DNA from: an uncultured Duncaniella sp.
GTDB lineage: Bacteria > Bacteroidota > Bacteroidia > Bacteroidales > Muribaculaceae
Length of the DNA: 64,000 nt
Assembly: GCA_910587165.1 (NCBI GenBank)
Contig: CAJUKP010000001.1
Location: 168,205 to 232,204, forward strand
Direction of reading: 5' to 3'
Shown: in pieces, positions 26,406 to 35,244 of the stretch
How the letters are laid out: each line of letters opens with the position of its first letter
Position numbering within the stretch: position 1 is the first letter of the stretch
The notes under the pieces: model-generated
Seen by the model: only the letters and a program-made list of their open reading frames with translations
Told to the model about the DNA's origin: nothing
The model's database searches: none
Program-made: the position numbers and the translations under genes

Positions 26406-27793
26406 GCCGGGAAAAAGATTACAAGAACATATATTTCGTCGGCGCCGGAGGCATAGGCATGGCCGCCCTCGAGCGCTACTTCCTGAGCCGGGGCAAGAGT
26501 GTGGCAGGATATGACCGCACTCCGTCGGCTCTCACCGATGCCCTCCGTTCCGAGGGTGTCGACATAACTTTCGACCCCTCGGCCGACACTATCCCCCACC
26601 CCTTCCGCGACCCCGCCGTGACACTGGTGGTATATACCCCTGCCGTGCCGGACGATCTCCCCATCCTCGCATGGTTCCGCGACAATGGTTTCGAGATCAT
26701 GAAACGGGCCAAGGTGCTCGGTCTCATCACGCGCGACACCCGTTCGCTCTGTTTCGCCGGCACCCATGGCAAGACAACCACATCGTCGATGGCCGCGCAT
26801 ATTCTCAAGAGCGGGACATACGGCTGCAACGCGTTCCTCGGAGGTGTGCTCAAGAACTACGACAGCAATTTCCTGCTCTCCCCCTCGTCGCCCTACAGTG
26901 TGATCGAGGCTGATGAGTATGACCGCTCGTTCCATCATCTCACCCCCACTGTGGCCGTCATCACAGCCACCGATCCCGATCATCTCGACATCTACGGCAC
27001 AGAGGAGGCCTATCTCGAGAGCTTCGCGCGGTTCACGGAGCTTATCCGTCCCGGCGGCGCCCTGATTGTCCATGAAGGGTTGAAGCTGAAGCCGCGCCCA
27101 CAGGAGGGTGTGAGGGTCTACACCTATTCGCGTGACAAGGGTGACTTCCATGCCGCATACGTGCGCCGCACCCCGGGTTGCATCACATTTGACCTCGTGA
27201 CGCCGCGCGGCGTCATACGCAACGTCAATCTCGGAGTGCCTGTCGATGTCAACGTCGAGAATGCAATCGCCGCCGTGGCTGCCGTCACTGCCGCCGATAT
27301 CTTCGAGCCGGAGGTGATCCGCGAGGCCCTCTCCACCTATCAGGGCACCAAGCGACGCTTCGAGACATGGCTCAAGGAGGATGCCGGCCAGGGACGTGTG
27401 ATCATAGACGACTATGCCCATCATCCCGAGGAGATACGCAATTCCATAGCCTCTGTCAAGGCCCTGTATCCCGGCCGTGAGGTCACTGTGGCTTTCCAGC
27501 CCCATCTCTATTCCCGCACCCGCGACTTCGCCCCCGGTTTTGCCGACGCTCTCTCAGCTGCCGACCATCTCGTGCTGCTCGACATCTATCCCGCCCGGGA
27601 GGAGCCGATAGACGGTGTGACCTCGGAGTTGATATTCAAGGATGTTAAAACGGCCGATAAAGTATTAATACCCAAAGAAAAATTGGTAGAAACGCTGAAA
27701 AATCGTAACTTTGACATTCTCTTGACTGTGGGAGCAGGCGACATCAACACTTTCCTTCCCGAGATTGTCGATAACGCCCGCCGGAAACAGTAA
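26402..27793 (+). CDS. murC: UDP-N-acetylmuramate:L-alanine ligase MurC
   Basis: MurC attaches L-alanine to UDP-MurNAc, the first peptide step. The product is 463 aa with FVGAGGIGMAALERY at the N-terminus, the ATP loop AGTHGKTTTSS at residues 119-129, EADEYDRSF and the C-terminal DDYAHHPEEI, all standard. It overlaps murG by 4 bases. The last part (about 27640-27720) is AT-richer than the rest. No ddl gene follows; FtsQ comes next. Confidence 0.95.
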   Translation: MSREKDYKNIYFVGAGGIGMAALERYFLSRGKSVAGYDRTPSALTDALRSEGVDITFDPSADTIPHPFRDPAVTLVVYTPAVPDDLPILAWFRDNGFEIMKRAKVLGLITRDTRSLCFAGTHGKTTTSSMAAHILKSGTYGCNAFLGGVLKNYDSNFLLSPSSPYSVIEADEYDRSFHHLTPTVAVITATDPDHLDIYGTEEAYLESFARFTELIRPGGALIVHEGLKLKPRPQEGVRVYTYSRDKGDFHAAYVRRTPGCITFDLVTPRGVIRNVNLGVPVDVNVENAIAAVAAVTAADIFEPEVIREALSTYQGTKRRFETWLKEDAGQGRVIIDDYAHHPEEIRNSIASVKALYPGREVTVAFQPHLYSRTRDFAPGFADALSAADHLVLLDIYPAREEPIDGVTSELIFKDVKTADKVLIPKEKLVETLKNRNFDILLTVGAGDINTFLPEIVDNARRKQ

Positions 27794-27839
27794 CACATCA
27801 CATAAAGTACATATTTTCCATTCCACCGCTGCATTCACC

Positions 27840-28736
27840 ATGCCCCGCTATCTTAAAATAATCTTCTCGCTCATGCTCATGGCCTATATGGTCATAGCGC
27901 TTGTCGTCTCTCTGACCGAGCCGGACGACGCTCTATGCACCGGGATGACGGTCAGTGTGGCCGACAGTGGCAGCGATGGCAGCGGATTCGTGACCCCCGA
28001 GGAGCTTGCCCGCGAGCTCGACGACCTTCCGTCGCGGGCCAAGGGGCTCAATCTCGCCAATATCTCCACCGACGATCTGCGCCGGAGGCTTCTCGCCCTC
28101 GACAAGATCGAGGATGCATCAGTGGTGAGATACACCGACGGCTCCATACGCATCAGCGCGGTGCCCATCGTCCCGGTGGCCCGTGTGTTTGACTCGGAAG
28201 GCAGCTATTATATCAACCGCTCGGGCAAACGGGTCAAGGCCTCGGCACGCTATCACAAGAACGTTCCCCTCATCGAGGGCAATTTCGATGCGGCTGATTC
28301 CGCCTTCACACCACTCACCCTCCTTCCGCTCGTGCAGTACATAGCCGCCGACTCCGTGTGGAGCAATTTCATCTCGATGATCAAGGTCAAATCGCCCAGA
28401 GATATCATCCTCATCCCGGTGGTCCGCGAGCACGTGATCAACATCGGATCTCCGTCCGATTTCGAGAACAAGTTCCACCGCCTCCGCCGCTTCTACACCG
28501 AGGTGCTTCCGGCCCAGGGGTGGGAGAAGTATGACACCCTCACCGTCAAGTGGGACGGACAGCTCGTGGCTTCCAAACGCCACCGCAAGCCAACCCATGT
28601 GGAGATGGTGAGGTATGAGGATGACGAATCCGTAGATACCGGAACGATGCTCGCCGGCGATGACGTGGCCCCCGGACAGACAATACCGGGAGTCGAGGCT
28701 CACTCCGAAACCCCTATTCCAGCTAAACATATCTAA
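27840..28736 (+). CDS. ftsQ: Cell division protein FtsQ
   Basis: FtsQ bridges the cytoplasmic division ring and the FtsL/FtsI/FtsW synthase. ATG 27840 gives 298 aa starting MPRYLKIIFSLMLMAYMVIAL, with one transmembrane helix near residues 5-23. A POTRA-like region follows (VTPEELARELDDLPSRAKGLNLANISTDDLRRRLLALDKIEDASVVRYTDGSIRI is the usual position), and then the beta domain. An earlier in-frame ATG at 27765 overlaps murC and would put 25 polar residues before the helix, so it is less likely. Position between murC and ftsA supports the call. Confidence 0.88.
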   Translation: MPRYLKIIFSLMLMAYMVIALVVSLTEPDDALCTGMTVSVADSGSDGSGFVTPEELARELDDLPSRAKGLNLANISTDDLRRRLLALDKIEDASVVRYTDGSIRISAVPIVPVARVFDSEGSYYINRSGKRVKASARYHKNVPLIEGNFDAADSAFTPLTLLPLVQYIAADSVWSNFISMIKVKSPRDIILIPVVREHVINIGSPSDFENKFHRLRRFYTEVLPAQGWEKYDTLTVKWDGQLVASKRHRKPTHVEMVRYEDDESVDTGTMLAGDDVAPGQTIPGVEAHSETPIPAKHI

Positions 28737-28765
28737 CCCCACCACATCATATATATTCCCAACCC

Positions 28766-30169
28766 ATGGAAGAAAAGACCATAATAGCTCTTGAAATTGG
28801 AAGTTCAAAGATAAAGGGGGCCGTCGGCACAGTCGATGCCTCCGGTTCACTCAACGTCAAAGCCGTGGAGGAGGAGCGCATCTGCGACATCGTCCGCCAC
28901 GGATGTATCCGCAACGTGGTCGAGACCGCGGCCTCTGTCCGCAATGTGGTGGAGCGTCTGGAGCAAAGGCTCGCGCCCCGCAAGGTGCAGGGGGTATATC
29001 TCAGCATCGGAGGCCGCTCGCTCACGGCGTCGGTCACCAACTTCGAGCGCCGTCTGCCTCAGGAGGCCGAGATCACCCGGTCGCATATCGAGGAGATCAC
29101 CGACGAGGCCCTGTCCACAGCCATCCCCGACCGCACGGTGGTGAGCGTGACTCCCCGCGAGCTGCTCGTCGATGGTCAGCCTGCCCCGCGTCCGGTGGGC
29201 ATGATGGGGTCTCATGTAAGCGCCAGACTCAATCTCATCACCTGCCGTTCACAGCTCCTGCGCAATCTCTCCCGCGTGATCGAGGAGCGTCTCGGTCTCC
29301 GCATCGTGGGCACATTCGTGCGTCCGCTTGCCGAGGCTGACCTCGTGCTCACTTCCGAGGAGAAGAGACTGGGGTGTATGCTTGTCGATTTCGGTGCCGA
29401 GACAACCACCGTGGCGATATTCAAGAACGGTGTGCTCGTCCATCTCGCGACAATACCCCTGGGTTCGCGCAACATAACCCGCGACATCACCGCCCTGAAC
29501 CACCTCGAGGAACACGCCGAGGACCTCAAGATCCAGCACGGATCGGCCCTCCCTTCCGGCCAGGACGGCGGGGTGATAGCCGGCGGAGCGGAATATGCCA
29601 TGCTCAACAACTATGTGGCCGCACGTTCGGGTGAGATTATACTCAATATTGTCAAGCAGATAGAATATGCCGGGCTGAGTGTCGACCGTCTCCCCGAAGG
29701 GATAGTGGTGATAGGCCGCGGAGCACGTCTGAACGGATTCAACCAGCGTCTGGAGCAGATGTCGGGTATGCGTGTGCGCACCGGTGCCGTCGGCAACAAG
29801 GTGCGTATTCTCGATGGCCGCATCTCAGGTGCCGATGCCGTGGACGTGATCTCCATACTCACCGAGGCCACCAAGAGCATCCCGTCGGAATGTCTCAGTC
29901 CCAAACCGAAGCCCGAGCCCAAACCTGAGCCCGAGCCTGCTCCGGCACCCGCTCCGGCGCCTGCTCCCGCGCCTGAGGCGAAACCTGTCACACCTCCCGT
30001 CACCTCCCAGCCTTCACAGGTAGGGGTGAAGCCTCAGGTTGAGACCCCGAGGGAACACAAGGAGGAAAAGAGCAGAAGTCAGAGCATCTGGGGAGTTGCT
30101 CTTGGCAATCTGCGCACACGTGTGGCCAATCTGATGAGCGATAACCTCTATGAGAACGATGACGAGTGA
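28766..30169 (+). CDS. ftsA: Cell division protein FtsA with Pro-rich linker
   Basis: FtsA is an actin-like ATPase that tethers FtsZ to the membrane. The product (467 aa) starts EKTIIALEIGSSKIKGAVG (phosphate-1 loop) and has an SHS2 1C region (about 80-165) and LVDFGAETTTVAIF (phosphate-2). Between the core (ending near residue 376) and the C-terminal amphipathic helix (SIWGVALGNLRTRVANLMSDN) lies a low-complexity linker of Pro/Glu/Lys then Pro/Ala repeats, at about 378-412. Such a linker is absent from E. coli FtsA and gives the membrane helix a long tether. The gap to ftsZ is 100 bases, with no clear promoter seen. Confidence 0.93.
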   Translation: MEEKTIIALEIGSSKIKGAVGTVDASGSLNVKAVEEERICDIVRHGCIRNVVETAASVRNVVERLEQRLAPRKVQGVYLSIGGRSLTASVTNFERRLPQEAEITRSHIEEITDEALSTAIPDRTVVSVTPRELLVDGQPAPRPVGMMGSHVSARLNLITCRSQLLRNLSRVIEERLGLRIVGTFVRPLAEADLVLTSEEKRLGCMLVDFGAETTTVAIFKNGVLVHLATIPLGSRNITRDITALNHLEEHAEDLKIQHGSALPSGQDGGVIAGGAEYAMLNNYVAARSGEIILNIVKQIEYAGLSVDRLPEGIVVIGRGARLNGFNQRLEQMSGMRVRTGAVGNKVRILDGRISGADAVDVISILTEATKSIPSECLSPKPKPEPKPEPEPAPAPAPAPAPAPEAKPVTPPVTSQPSQVGVKPQVETPREHKEEKSRSQSIWGVALGNLRTRVANLMSDNLYENDDE

Positions 30170-30269
30170 TCCTCACATATAACCGTAACATATACAATTT
30201 CTAAAGATACATCACGAGTTTCCACAACCTCTCTCCCTTACTTGGTATAAATAAGATAATTACAGAATC

Positions 30270-31721
30270 ATGTCAGAAGATAACTACCCTAACAAGCTCG
30301 ACGACACATCGGCATTCACCTCATATTCGGCCGAGGAACCCGATCCCATCATCATCAAGGCGGTGGGTGTCGGTGGAGGTGGCAACAATGCCGTCAACCA
30401 CATGTTCAAACAGGACATTCCACAGGTGTCATACGTCAACATCAACACCGACCGTCAGGCTCTCAAGCACTCTCTCGTGCCCAACAAACTCCAGATCGGC
30501 AACGGTCTCGGAGCCGGCAACAAGCCAGAGGTGGCCCGCGCGTTCGCCGAGGACAGCGCCGAGGAGATAGGCCGGTTGTTTGACGACGAGACAAAGATGG
30601 TATTCATCACCGCCGGTATGGGCGGAGGCACCGGTACAGGTGCGGCTCCTGTCGTTGCCCGCATTGCCCGCGAGCGCGGACTGCTCACGATCGGCATCGT
30701 CACCATACCTTTCCTCTTCGAGGGACAGGCCAAGATCAAGAAGGCCATTGCCGGTGCCGACGAGATGGCTCAGTATGTCGATGCGCTTCTTGTGATCAAC
30801 AACGAGCGGCTCACCGAGATATACGGCGACTTCAACTTCCTCAACGCGTTCGGCAAGGCCGACGATACCCTCTCCATCGCCGCCCGCTCGATCTCGGAGA
30901 TCATCACATCCGACGGTCTCATCAACCTTGACTTCAACGACGTTGACTCGACCCTGCGCAACGGTGGTGCCGCCATAATCTCCACCGGATATGGCGAGGG
31001 TGAGGGACGTGTGTCCGCGGCCATAAACGACGCGCTCAACTCGCCTCTCCTCAAGAACCGCGACATTCTCGGCTCGAAGAAGCTTCTGTTCAACATATTC
31101 TTCAACCCCGACGCCGAGGAGGAATTCCTCATGTCGGAGACCGCCGAACTCACATCGTTCATCAGCTCCATCAATTCGGAGGTCGATGTGGTGTGGGGTG
31201 TGGGATTCGACCGCACGCTCGGCAATGGCGTGAAGATCACCATTCTTGCCGCCGGATTCGATGTGACCATACGTGACGAGGAGGATGACCTTATCCGTCA
31301 GCAGGCCCAGGGTGCCGCCCGCAAATCTCCGTTTGATTTCGGCCGCCGTACTGAAGCAGGCGCCTCACAGCCACGGCAGGGTGGGGCGCACGAGCGTCAG
31401 CCGTCACAGGCTGTCCACACCCCACAGTCTCAGCAGACACCTGTCACCAAACCGTCAACACCGGCCTCAAGGGTGTCCGACGAGCGCATTGCCGAGGAGT
31501 ATGGTGCCAACAAACTGCAGGATCTCACCGGAAGCAAGGACCGCGGATCAATGATAGTGCTCGGGCTCAACCAGCTCGACGACGATAACGTGTGCGACAC
31601 GATCGACCGCTATCCGACCTACAAGCGTGACCGCAAGATTGTGGAAAGCGTCCACAACGGTGCATACGACACCGGCACCCGTCCCGCACAGCCCTCGACC
31701 GGGCAGACATTCTGCTATTGA
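30270..31721 (+). CDS. ftsZ: Cell division GTPase FtsZ
   Basis: FtsZ is the tubulin-like GTPase that forms the division ring. The product is 483 aa with the tubulin signature GGGTGTGAAP at residues 118-127, the GVGGGGNNAVNHM N-terminal nucleotide loop and the T7-loop NLDFNDVDSTLR. After the core (to about 340) comes a Gln/Ser/Thr/Pro-rich linker. The tail is unusual: the expected FtsA-binding peptide (DxPxFLR type) is represented only by RYPTYKRDRK near residue 447, and a further 27 residues follow, ending TGQTFCY. Palindrome copy 2 begins 5 bases after the stop. Confidence 0.95.
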   Translation: MSEDNYPNKLDDTSAFTSYSAEEPDPIIIKAVGVGGGGNNAVNHMFKQDIPQVSYVNINTDRQALKHSLVPNKLQIGNGLGAGNKPEVARAFAEDSAEEIGRLFDDETKMVFITAGMGGGTGTGAAPVVARIARERGLLTIGIVTIPFLFEGQAKIKKAIAGADEMAQYVDALLVINNERLTEIYGDFNFLNAFGKADDTLSIAARSISEIITSDGLINLDFNDVDSTLRNGGAAIISTGYGEGEGRVSAAINDALNSPLLKNRDILGSKKLLFNIFFNPDAEEEFLMSETAELTSFISSINSEVDVVWGVGFDRTLGNGVKITILAAGFDVTIRDEEDDLIRQQAQGAARKSPFDFGRRTEAGASQPRQGGAHERQPSQAVHTPQSQQTPVTKPSTPASRVSDERIAEEYGANKLQDLTGSKDRGSMIVLGLNQLDDDNVCDTIDRYPTYKRDRKIVESVHNGAYDTGTRPAQPSTGQTFCY

Positions 31722-31726
31722 CAAAA

Positions 31727-31880
31727 GTTACCGATCAGGACAAGGGTACATAATAACAAAAGAAAAAAGAAACAAAATATTTTTTGAGTCAGATTAATCA
31801 AGCTGATTATATCTGAACAAAAATAAAAAATCTGTTTCTTTTTTTCTTTTGTTATTATGTACCCTTGTCTGATGGGTAAC
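31727..31880 (+). repeat. 3'-end palindrome family, copy 2 (after ftsZ)
   Basis: Left arm 31727-31774 pairs with right arm 31834-31880 almost without mismatch (ends GTTACC / GGGTAAC, inner AGAAACA / TGTTTCT). The centre carries TCAGATTAATCAAGCTGAT then ATATCTGA, itself a palindrome. The outer GATCAGGACAAGG is shared with copies 3 and 4. The element starts 5 bases after the ftsZ stop and, once transcribed, would form a hairpin of more than 45 bp, ending or protecting the dcw transcript. Confidence 0.85.
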
Positions 31881-31915
31881 TTAGGTAATCTCAAAACCGG
31901 ACAGGGGGAAAAACC

Positions 31916-31998
31916 AAACGAGGAGTTGATATCACATCGACTCCTCGTTTAGATAATAAACCAATCATTATCACATTTCTTGCAATGGAAAAAGTAAT
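31916..31998 (+). repeat. Second module behind copy 2: hairpin plus 44-nt block
   Basis: AAACGAGGAGTTGAT (31916-31930) pairs with ATCGACTCCTCGTTT (31936-31950) around the loop ATCAC. Bases 31955-31998 are identical over 44 nt to 56593-56636. The same two parts, in the same order, follow copy 4 near 56555. A 34-codon ORF starts at the ATG at 31985 inside the block (MEKVIF..), but the second copy encodes only 19 codons with a different frame content, so I do not call a gene. From 31999 to 32168 I see only AT-rich sequence. Confidence 0.8.
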
Positions 31999-32168
31999 TT
32001 TTACTCTTTGTATCTTTAAAACGCGCGGGGTGGGGGAATGGTTCACGGAAAATGAAAAATTTTCAAAAAAAATTTCATCCTCTTTGTAATCTCTTGAAAA
32101 ATAGCTAATTTTATCATCGGAAAATATCGCTTCACAGAAGTGTTGGGATATTTTAACTCATCTGTGCA

Positions 32169-32199
32169 TTGATTGTGCCCGGGTGATGTGCTAAATTTG
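32169..32199 (+). promoter_or_regulatory. recA promoter
   Basis: TTG at 32169-32171, a 20-base spacer and TAAATTTG at 32192-32199 match the Bacteroidetes -33/-7 pattern. The -7 box ends 27 bases before the recA ATG. I see no obvious LexA-type palindrome overlapping it. Confidence 0.75.
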
Positions 32200-32226
32200 C
32201 AGTATAATCAAGTAATGTAAAGGATA

Positions 32227-33447
32227 ATGGCAAAAAAAGATACCGCCCCCAAGGGTACGAAAGAAAAAGAGACTGACCCCGCTAAGGCCAAGCTCGCAGC
32301 TCTGGCCCAGGCAATGGGTAACATTGAGAAAAACTATGGCCGTGGAGCTATAATGAAGCTTGGCGACGAGCAGATCGAGGATATCGACGTGATACCCTCC
32401 GGTTCGATCGGGCTCAACCATGCCCTCGGAGTGGGCGGATATCCCCGCGGACGTATCATAGAGATCTACGGTCCCGAATCATCCGGTAAGACCACTCTTG
32501 CCATCCATGCCATAGCCGAGGCCCAGAAAGCCGGTGGAATCGCCGCCATAATCGACGCCGAACACGCTTTCGACCGTTTCTATGCCGAAAAACTCGGTGT
32601 GGATGTCAACAATCTTCTCATGGCTCAGCCCGACAATGGCGAGCAGGCTCTCGAGATTGCCGAGCAGCTTATCCGCTCGTCGGCCCTCGACATCCTTGTG
32701 GTCGACTCCGTGGCCGCACTTACCCCCAAGAGCGAGATCGACGGCGATATGGGCGACAAGAACGTGGGTGTGCAGGCCAGGCTCATGTCCCAGGCCATGC
32801 GTAAGCTCACGGGTGCCATCGCCCGCACTAACACCACCTGTATCTTCATCAACCAGCTTCGTGAGAAGATCGGCGTGATGTTCGGTCCGTCCGAGACCAC
32901 CACAGGTGGCAACGCCCTGAAGTTCTATGCTTCTGTCCGCATTGACATCCGTCCCTCGACAGCCATCAAGGACGGCGAGGATGTGCTCGGCAAGCTCACC
33001 AAGGTCAAAGTGGTGAAGAACAAGGTGGCGCCTCCCTTCAAGCGTGCCGAATTCGACATCATGTTCGGCGAGGGTATCTCGAAGAGCGGTGAGATCGTGG
33101 ATCTCGGTGTGGAATACGATATCATCCAGAAAAGCGGTTCATGGTTCTCCTACAACGGCTCAAAGCTTGCCCAGGGACGCGATGCCGCCAAGCGTGTGAT
33201 ACAGGACAATCCCGAGTTGGCCGACGAACTCGAGGCAAAGATCATGGAGGCTCTCAAGTCGAATGATAAGAGCGGTGTGAAGAAGGTCGCCGACAAGAAA
33301 ACCGACAAGAAGGCCGGCAAAGCGAATGATGTAAAGCCTGCCGACGAGCCAACCGCCGATGATATCGCCGCTCTTGATGACGCTCCGTTCTCCGACGACG
33401 GCTCTCTCCCTCTTCCCGATGACTTCTCTATTGAAGAAGATATTTAA
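32227..33447 (+). CDS. recA: Recombinase RecA
   Basis: RecA is the ATP-dependent strand-exchange protein of homologous recombination and the SOS response. The product is 406 aa, with Walker A GPESSGKTT at residues 82-90, VVDSVAALTPKSEIDGDMGD and the L2 region TTGGNALKFYASVRIDIR. The core is standard. The C-terminal tail (about 350-406) is longer than in E. coli, starting with a Lys-rich stretch (VADKKTDKKAGKAND) and ending in an acidic segment (DDAPFSDDG.. EEDI), which usually tempers DNA access. It stands alone between two palindrome copies. Confidence 0.97.
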   Translation: MAKKDTAPKGTKEKETDPAKAKLAALAQAMGNIEKNYGRGAIMKLGDEQIEDIDVIPSGSIGLNHALGVGGYPRGRIIEIYGPESSGKTTLAIHAIAEAQKAGGIAAIIDAEHAFDRFYAEKLGVDVNNLLMAQPDNGEQALEIAEQLIRSSALDILVVDSVAALTPKSEIDGDMGDKNVGVQARLMSQAMRKLTGAIARTNTTCIFINQLREKIGVMFGPSETTTGGNALKFYASVRIDIRPSTAIKDGEDVLGKLTKVKVVKNKVAPPFKRAEFDIMFGEGISKSGEIVDLGVEYDIIQKSGSWFSYNGSKLAQGRDAAKRVIQDNPELADELEAKIMEALKSNDKSGVKKVADKKTDKKAGKANDVKPADEPTADDIAALDDAPFSDDGSLPLPDDFSIEEDI

Positions 33448-33484
33448 AGAATACTGATCAGGAGAAAAATACTGATCAGGACAA

Positions 33485-33604
33485 GGATACAAAGGGACAA
33501 AAGGAGCAAAAGGAACAGATTTTTTATTTTTTTCAGATATAATCAGACTGATGAATCCGAAAAAAATAATCTGTTCCTTTTGCTCCTTTTGTCCTTTTGT
33601 ATCC
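33485..33604 (-). repeat. 3'-end palindrome family, copy 3 (after recA)
   Basis: Left arm 33485-33520 (GGATACAAAGGGACAAAAGG start) pairs with 33569-33604 with a single mismatch. The core 33532-33559 (TCAGATATAATCAGACTGAT then GAATCCGA) is the reverse complement of the core in copies 2 and 4, so this copy lies in the opposite orientation. The flank ACTGATCAGGA is present twice just upstream (33453-33463 and 33471-33481). The recA stop is 37 bases before the arm and 3-6 bases before the flanking repeats. It would end recA transcription before the next promoter. Confidence 0.85.
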
Positions 33605-33678
33605 TTTTTCGTCCAAGAGTTTTTGACCAATTTTCATGACTTTCAGACGGATTTTATCGTTAAAAAACCTTTATTTCC

Positions 33679-33709
33679 TTGGTGGTCTCGGAGTATAGGC
33701 GTACCTTTG
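33679..33709 (+). promoter_or_regulatory. Promoter of the FadL-family gene
   Basis: TTG at 33679-33681, a 20-base spacer and TACCTTTG at 33702-33709 fit the Bacteroidetes consensus. The -7 box ends 23 bases before ATG 33733. Confidence 0.78.
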
Positions 33710-33732
33710 CCCCGTTTTTTAACGAATCAAAT

Positions 33733-35163
33733 ATGAAAAAATTACTCTTTTCAGCCCTGTCGCTCCTGCTTGGTGCCGGGGTAGCGGTGGCTGAAGGCTA
33801 TCAGATCAATTCATTATCTACCAAGCAGATAGGCATGGGACACACCGGTGTCGCTCTCAAACTGGGTGGTGAAAGTATGTTCTTCAACCCTGCCGGTCTC
33901 GCTTTCATGGACAAGACTCTCGACCTTTCAGGCTCTTTCACAGGTATCATGCCCACCGCTACCGCCACGGTGGATGGCAAGGACTATGAGACAGACAACG
34001 GTGTATCCACCCCCATCAATGTCAACGCCGCATTCTCGATATATCCCAATCTCAAGGCCGGTGTGTCGTTCTACACACCCTACGGCTCCTCTATCAACTG
34101 GACCGAGAACTGGCCCGGCGCACCTCTCAACCAGGATGTCAATCTCCGCACCTACACCATCCAGCCCACTCTCGCCTGGGCCATCACCCCGAAACTTTCA
34201 GTGGGTATCGGAGCCATGATCACATGGGGATCCGTCGATCTCAACAAGGGACTTGTGCCCGCCTCTACCGCCGACAAGGCCATCGCGGCTCTCACCGCCT
34301 TCGGCAAACTCCCGCAGGGAACCCCCTCGTTTGGTGAGACCACACCCGCTTCGGTCAACCTGAACGGCAAGGCCGATGTGGTTGTCGGCTTCAACATCGG
34401 TGCGATGTATGACATTCTCGACAATCTCACAGTGGGAGTGTCCTACCGCTCTAAGATGAACATGAAGGTAAAGGCCGGAAATGCATCCGTACACTATGTC
34501 AACGCTGTGGCACAGAATCTGCTCGGTGAGAGCCTCGACCTGATCAACAATGCCAACTTCAAGGCGGAGATGCCCTGTCCCTACGTGCTCGGCCTCGGCG
34601 TGAGCTACAAGCCCGTCCCCGCGCTCACTCTCGCGTTCGATGCCCGTCTCACAGGCTGGAAGGCCTACAAGCATCTCGACATCAACTTCCTGGCCGAGCA
34701 GCTCCAGGGTTTCAACCAGCATCTCGAGAAGAAATACAAGAACTGCTGGGCCTACTCGCTGGGTGCGCAATATGCTGTCACCGACCGCCTCGACGCACGT
34801 CTCGGTCTCATGATCGACACCTCCCCCGTGGATAAGAACATCTACAATCCCGAGACTCCGGGCATGACAAAGATCGAGCCGACTGTCGGACTCTCTTTCC
34901 GTCCCATCCCCTCGCTCTCCATCGACCTCGGTTTCATGTATGTCCACGGATGCGGCATCAAGAACGCAACCTGCGAATACAAGGATCTCCTCGGCTCCAT
35001 ACTCCCGGGCAAACTCACATCAGCTCTCGTGGAAGCCGGTCTCCCCGCGGCCACGGCTGAAGCTATGGTGGCACAGTATGGGTTCCAGTCATCCGGAACC
35101 TTCAAGGCCGACTACAAGCTCCATGCTTTCATCCCCTCCATAGGTGTAAGCTACTCATTCTGA
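33733..35163 (+). CDS. FadL/TodX-family outer-membrane transport protein
   Basis: ATG 33733 gives 476 aa with a signal peptide MKKLLFSALSLLLGAGVAVA; the open frame upstream would cover the promoter. The mature N-terminus EGYQINSLSTKQIGMGHTGVAL followed by SMFFNPAGLAFM is the classic FadL plug/hatch motif (GxAxxxxxD/NPAGLA). A roughly 14-stranded barrel follows, ending LHAFIPSIGVSYSF with a terminal Phe. FadL-type proteins import long-chain fatty acids or other hydrophobic compounds; the substrate here cannot be told. It is a single gene with its own promoter and a strong terminator. Confidence 0.9.
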   Translation: MKKLLFSALSLLLGAGVAVAEGYQINSLSTKQIGMGHTGVALKLGGESMFFNPAGLAFMDKTLDLSGSFTGIMPTATATVDGKDYETDNGVSTPINVNAAFSIYPNLKAGVSFYTPYGSSINWTENWPGAPLNQDVNLRTYTIQPTLAWAITPKLSVGIGAMITWGSVDLNKGLVPASTADKAIAALTAFGKLPQGTPSFGETTPASVNLNGKADVVVGFNIGAMYDILDNLTVGVSYRSKMNMKVKAGNASVHYVNAVAQNLLGESLDLINNANFKAEMPCPYVLGLGVSYKPVPALTLAFDARLTGWKAYKHLDINFLAEQLQGFNQHLEKKYKNCWAYSLGAQYAVTDRLDARLGLMIDTSPVDKNIYNPETPGMTKIEPTVGLSFRPIPSLSIDLGFMYVHGCGIKNATCEYKDLLGSILPGKLTSALVEAGLPAATAEAMVAQYGFQSSGTFKADYKLHAFIPSIGVSYSF

Positions 35164-35181
35164 TATATATAATAGGTACGG

Positions 35182-35215
35182 GTAGCGGCAGTTTCCGAAA
35201 GGAAACTGCCGCTAC
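35182..35215. terminator. Bidirectional terminator between fadL-like gene and rlmB
   Basis: A perfect 15-bp stem GTAGCGGCAGTTTCC (35182-35196) pairs with 35201-35215 around a GAAA tetraloop. It lies 18 bases after the plus-strand stop and 29 bases from the minus-strand rlmB stop, between convergent genes. The plus side is followed by TGTGTTTG, a weak U-rich tail. Confidence 0.8.
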
Positions 35216-35244
35216 TGTGTTTGCAGGTTGTTTAAAATAATCTC

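Noticed and set aside
29890..30010. Tandem repeats within ftsA as a possible CRISPR or minisatellite
   Set aside because: They encode an in-frame Pro-rich linker and lack spacers; ordinary coding low complexity.
31985..32089. Small ORF MEKVIF.. (34 codons) starting inside the 44-nt block
   Set aside because: The second copy of the block gives a different 19-codon frame after MEKVI, so the coding sequence is not maintained; the shared part is better explained as non-coding.
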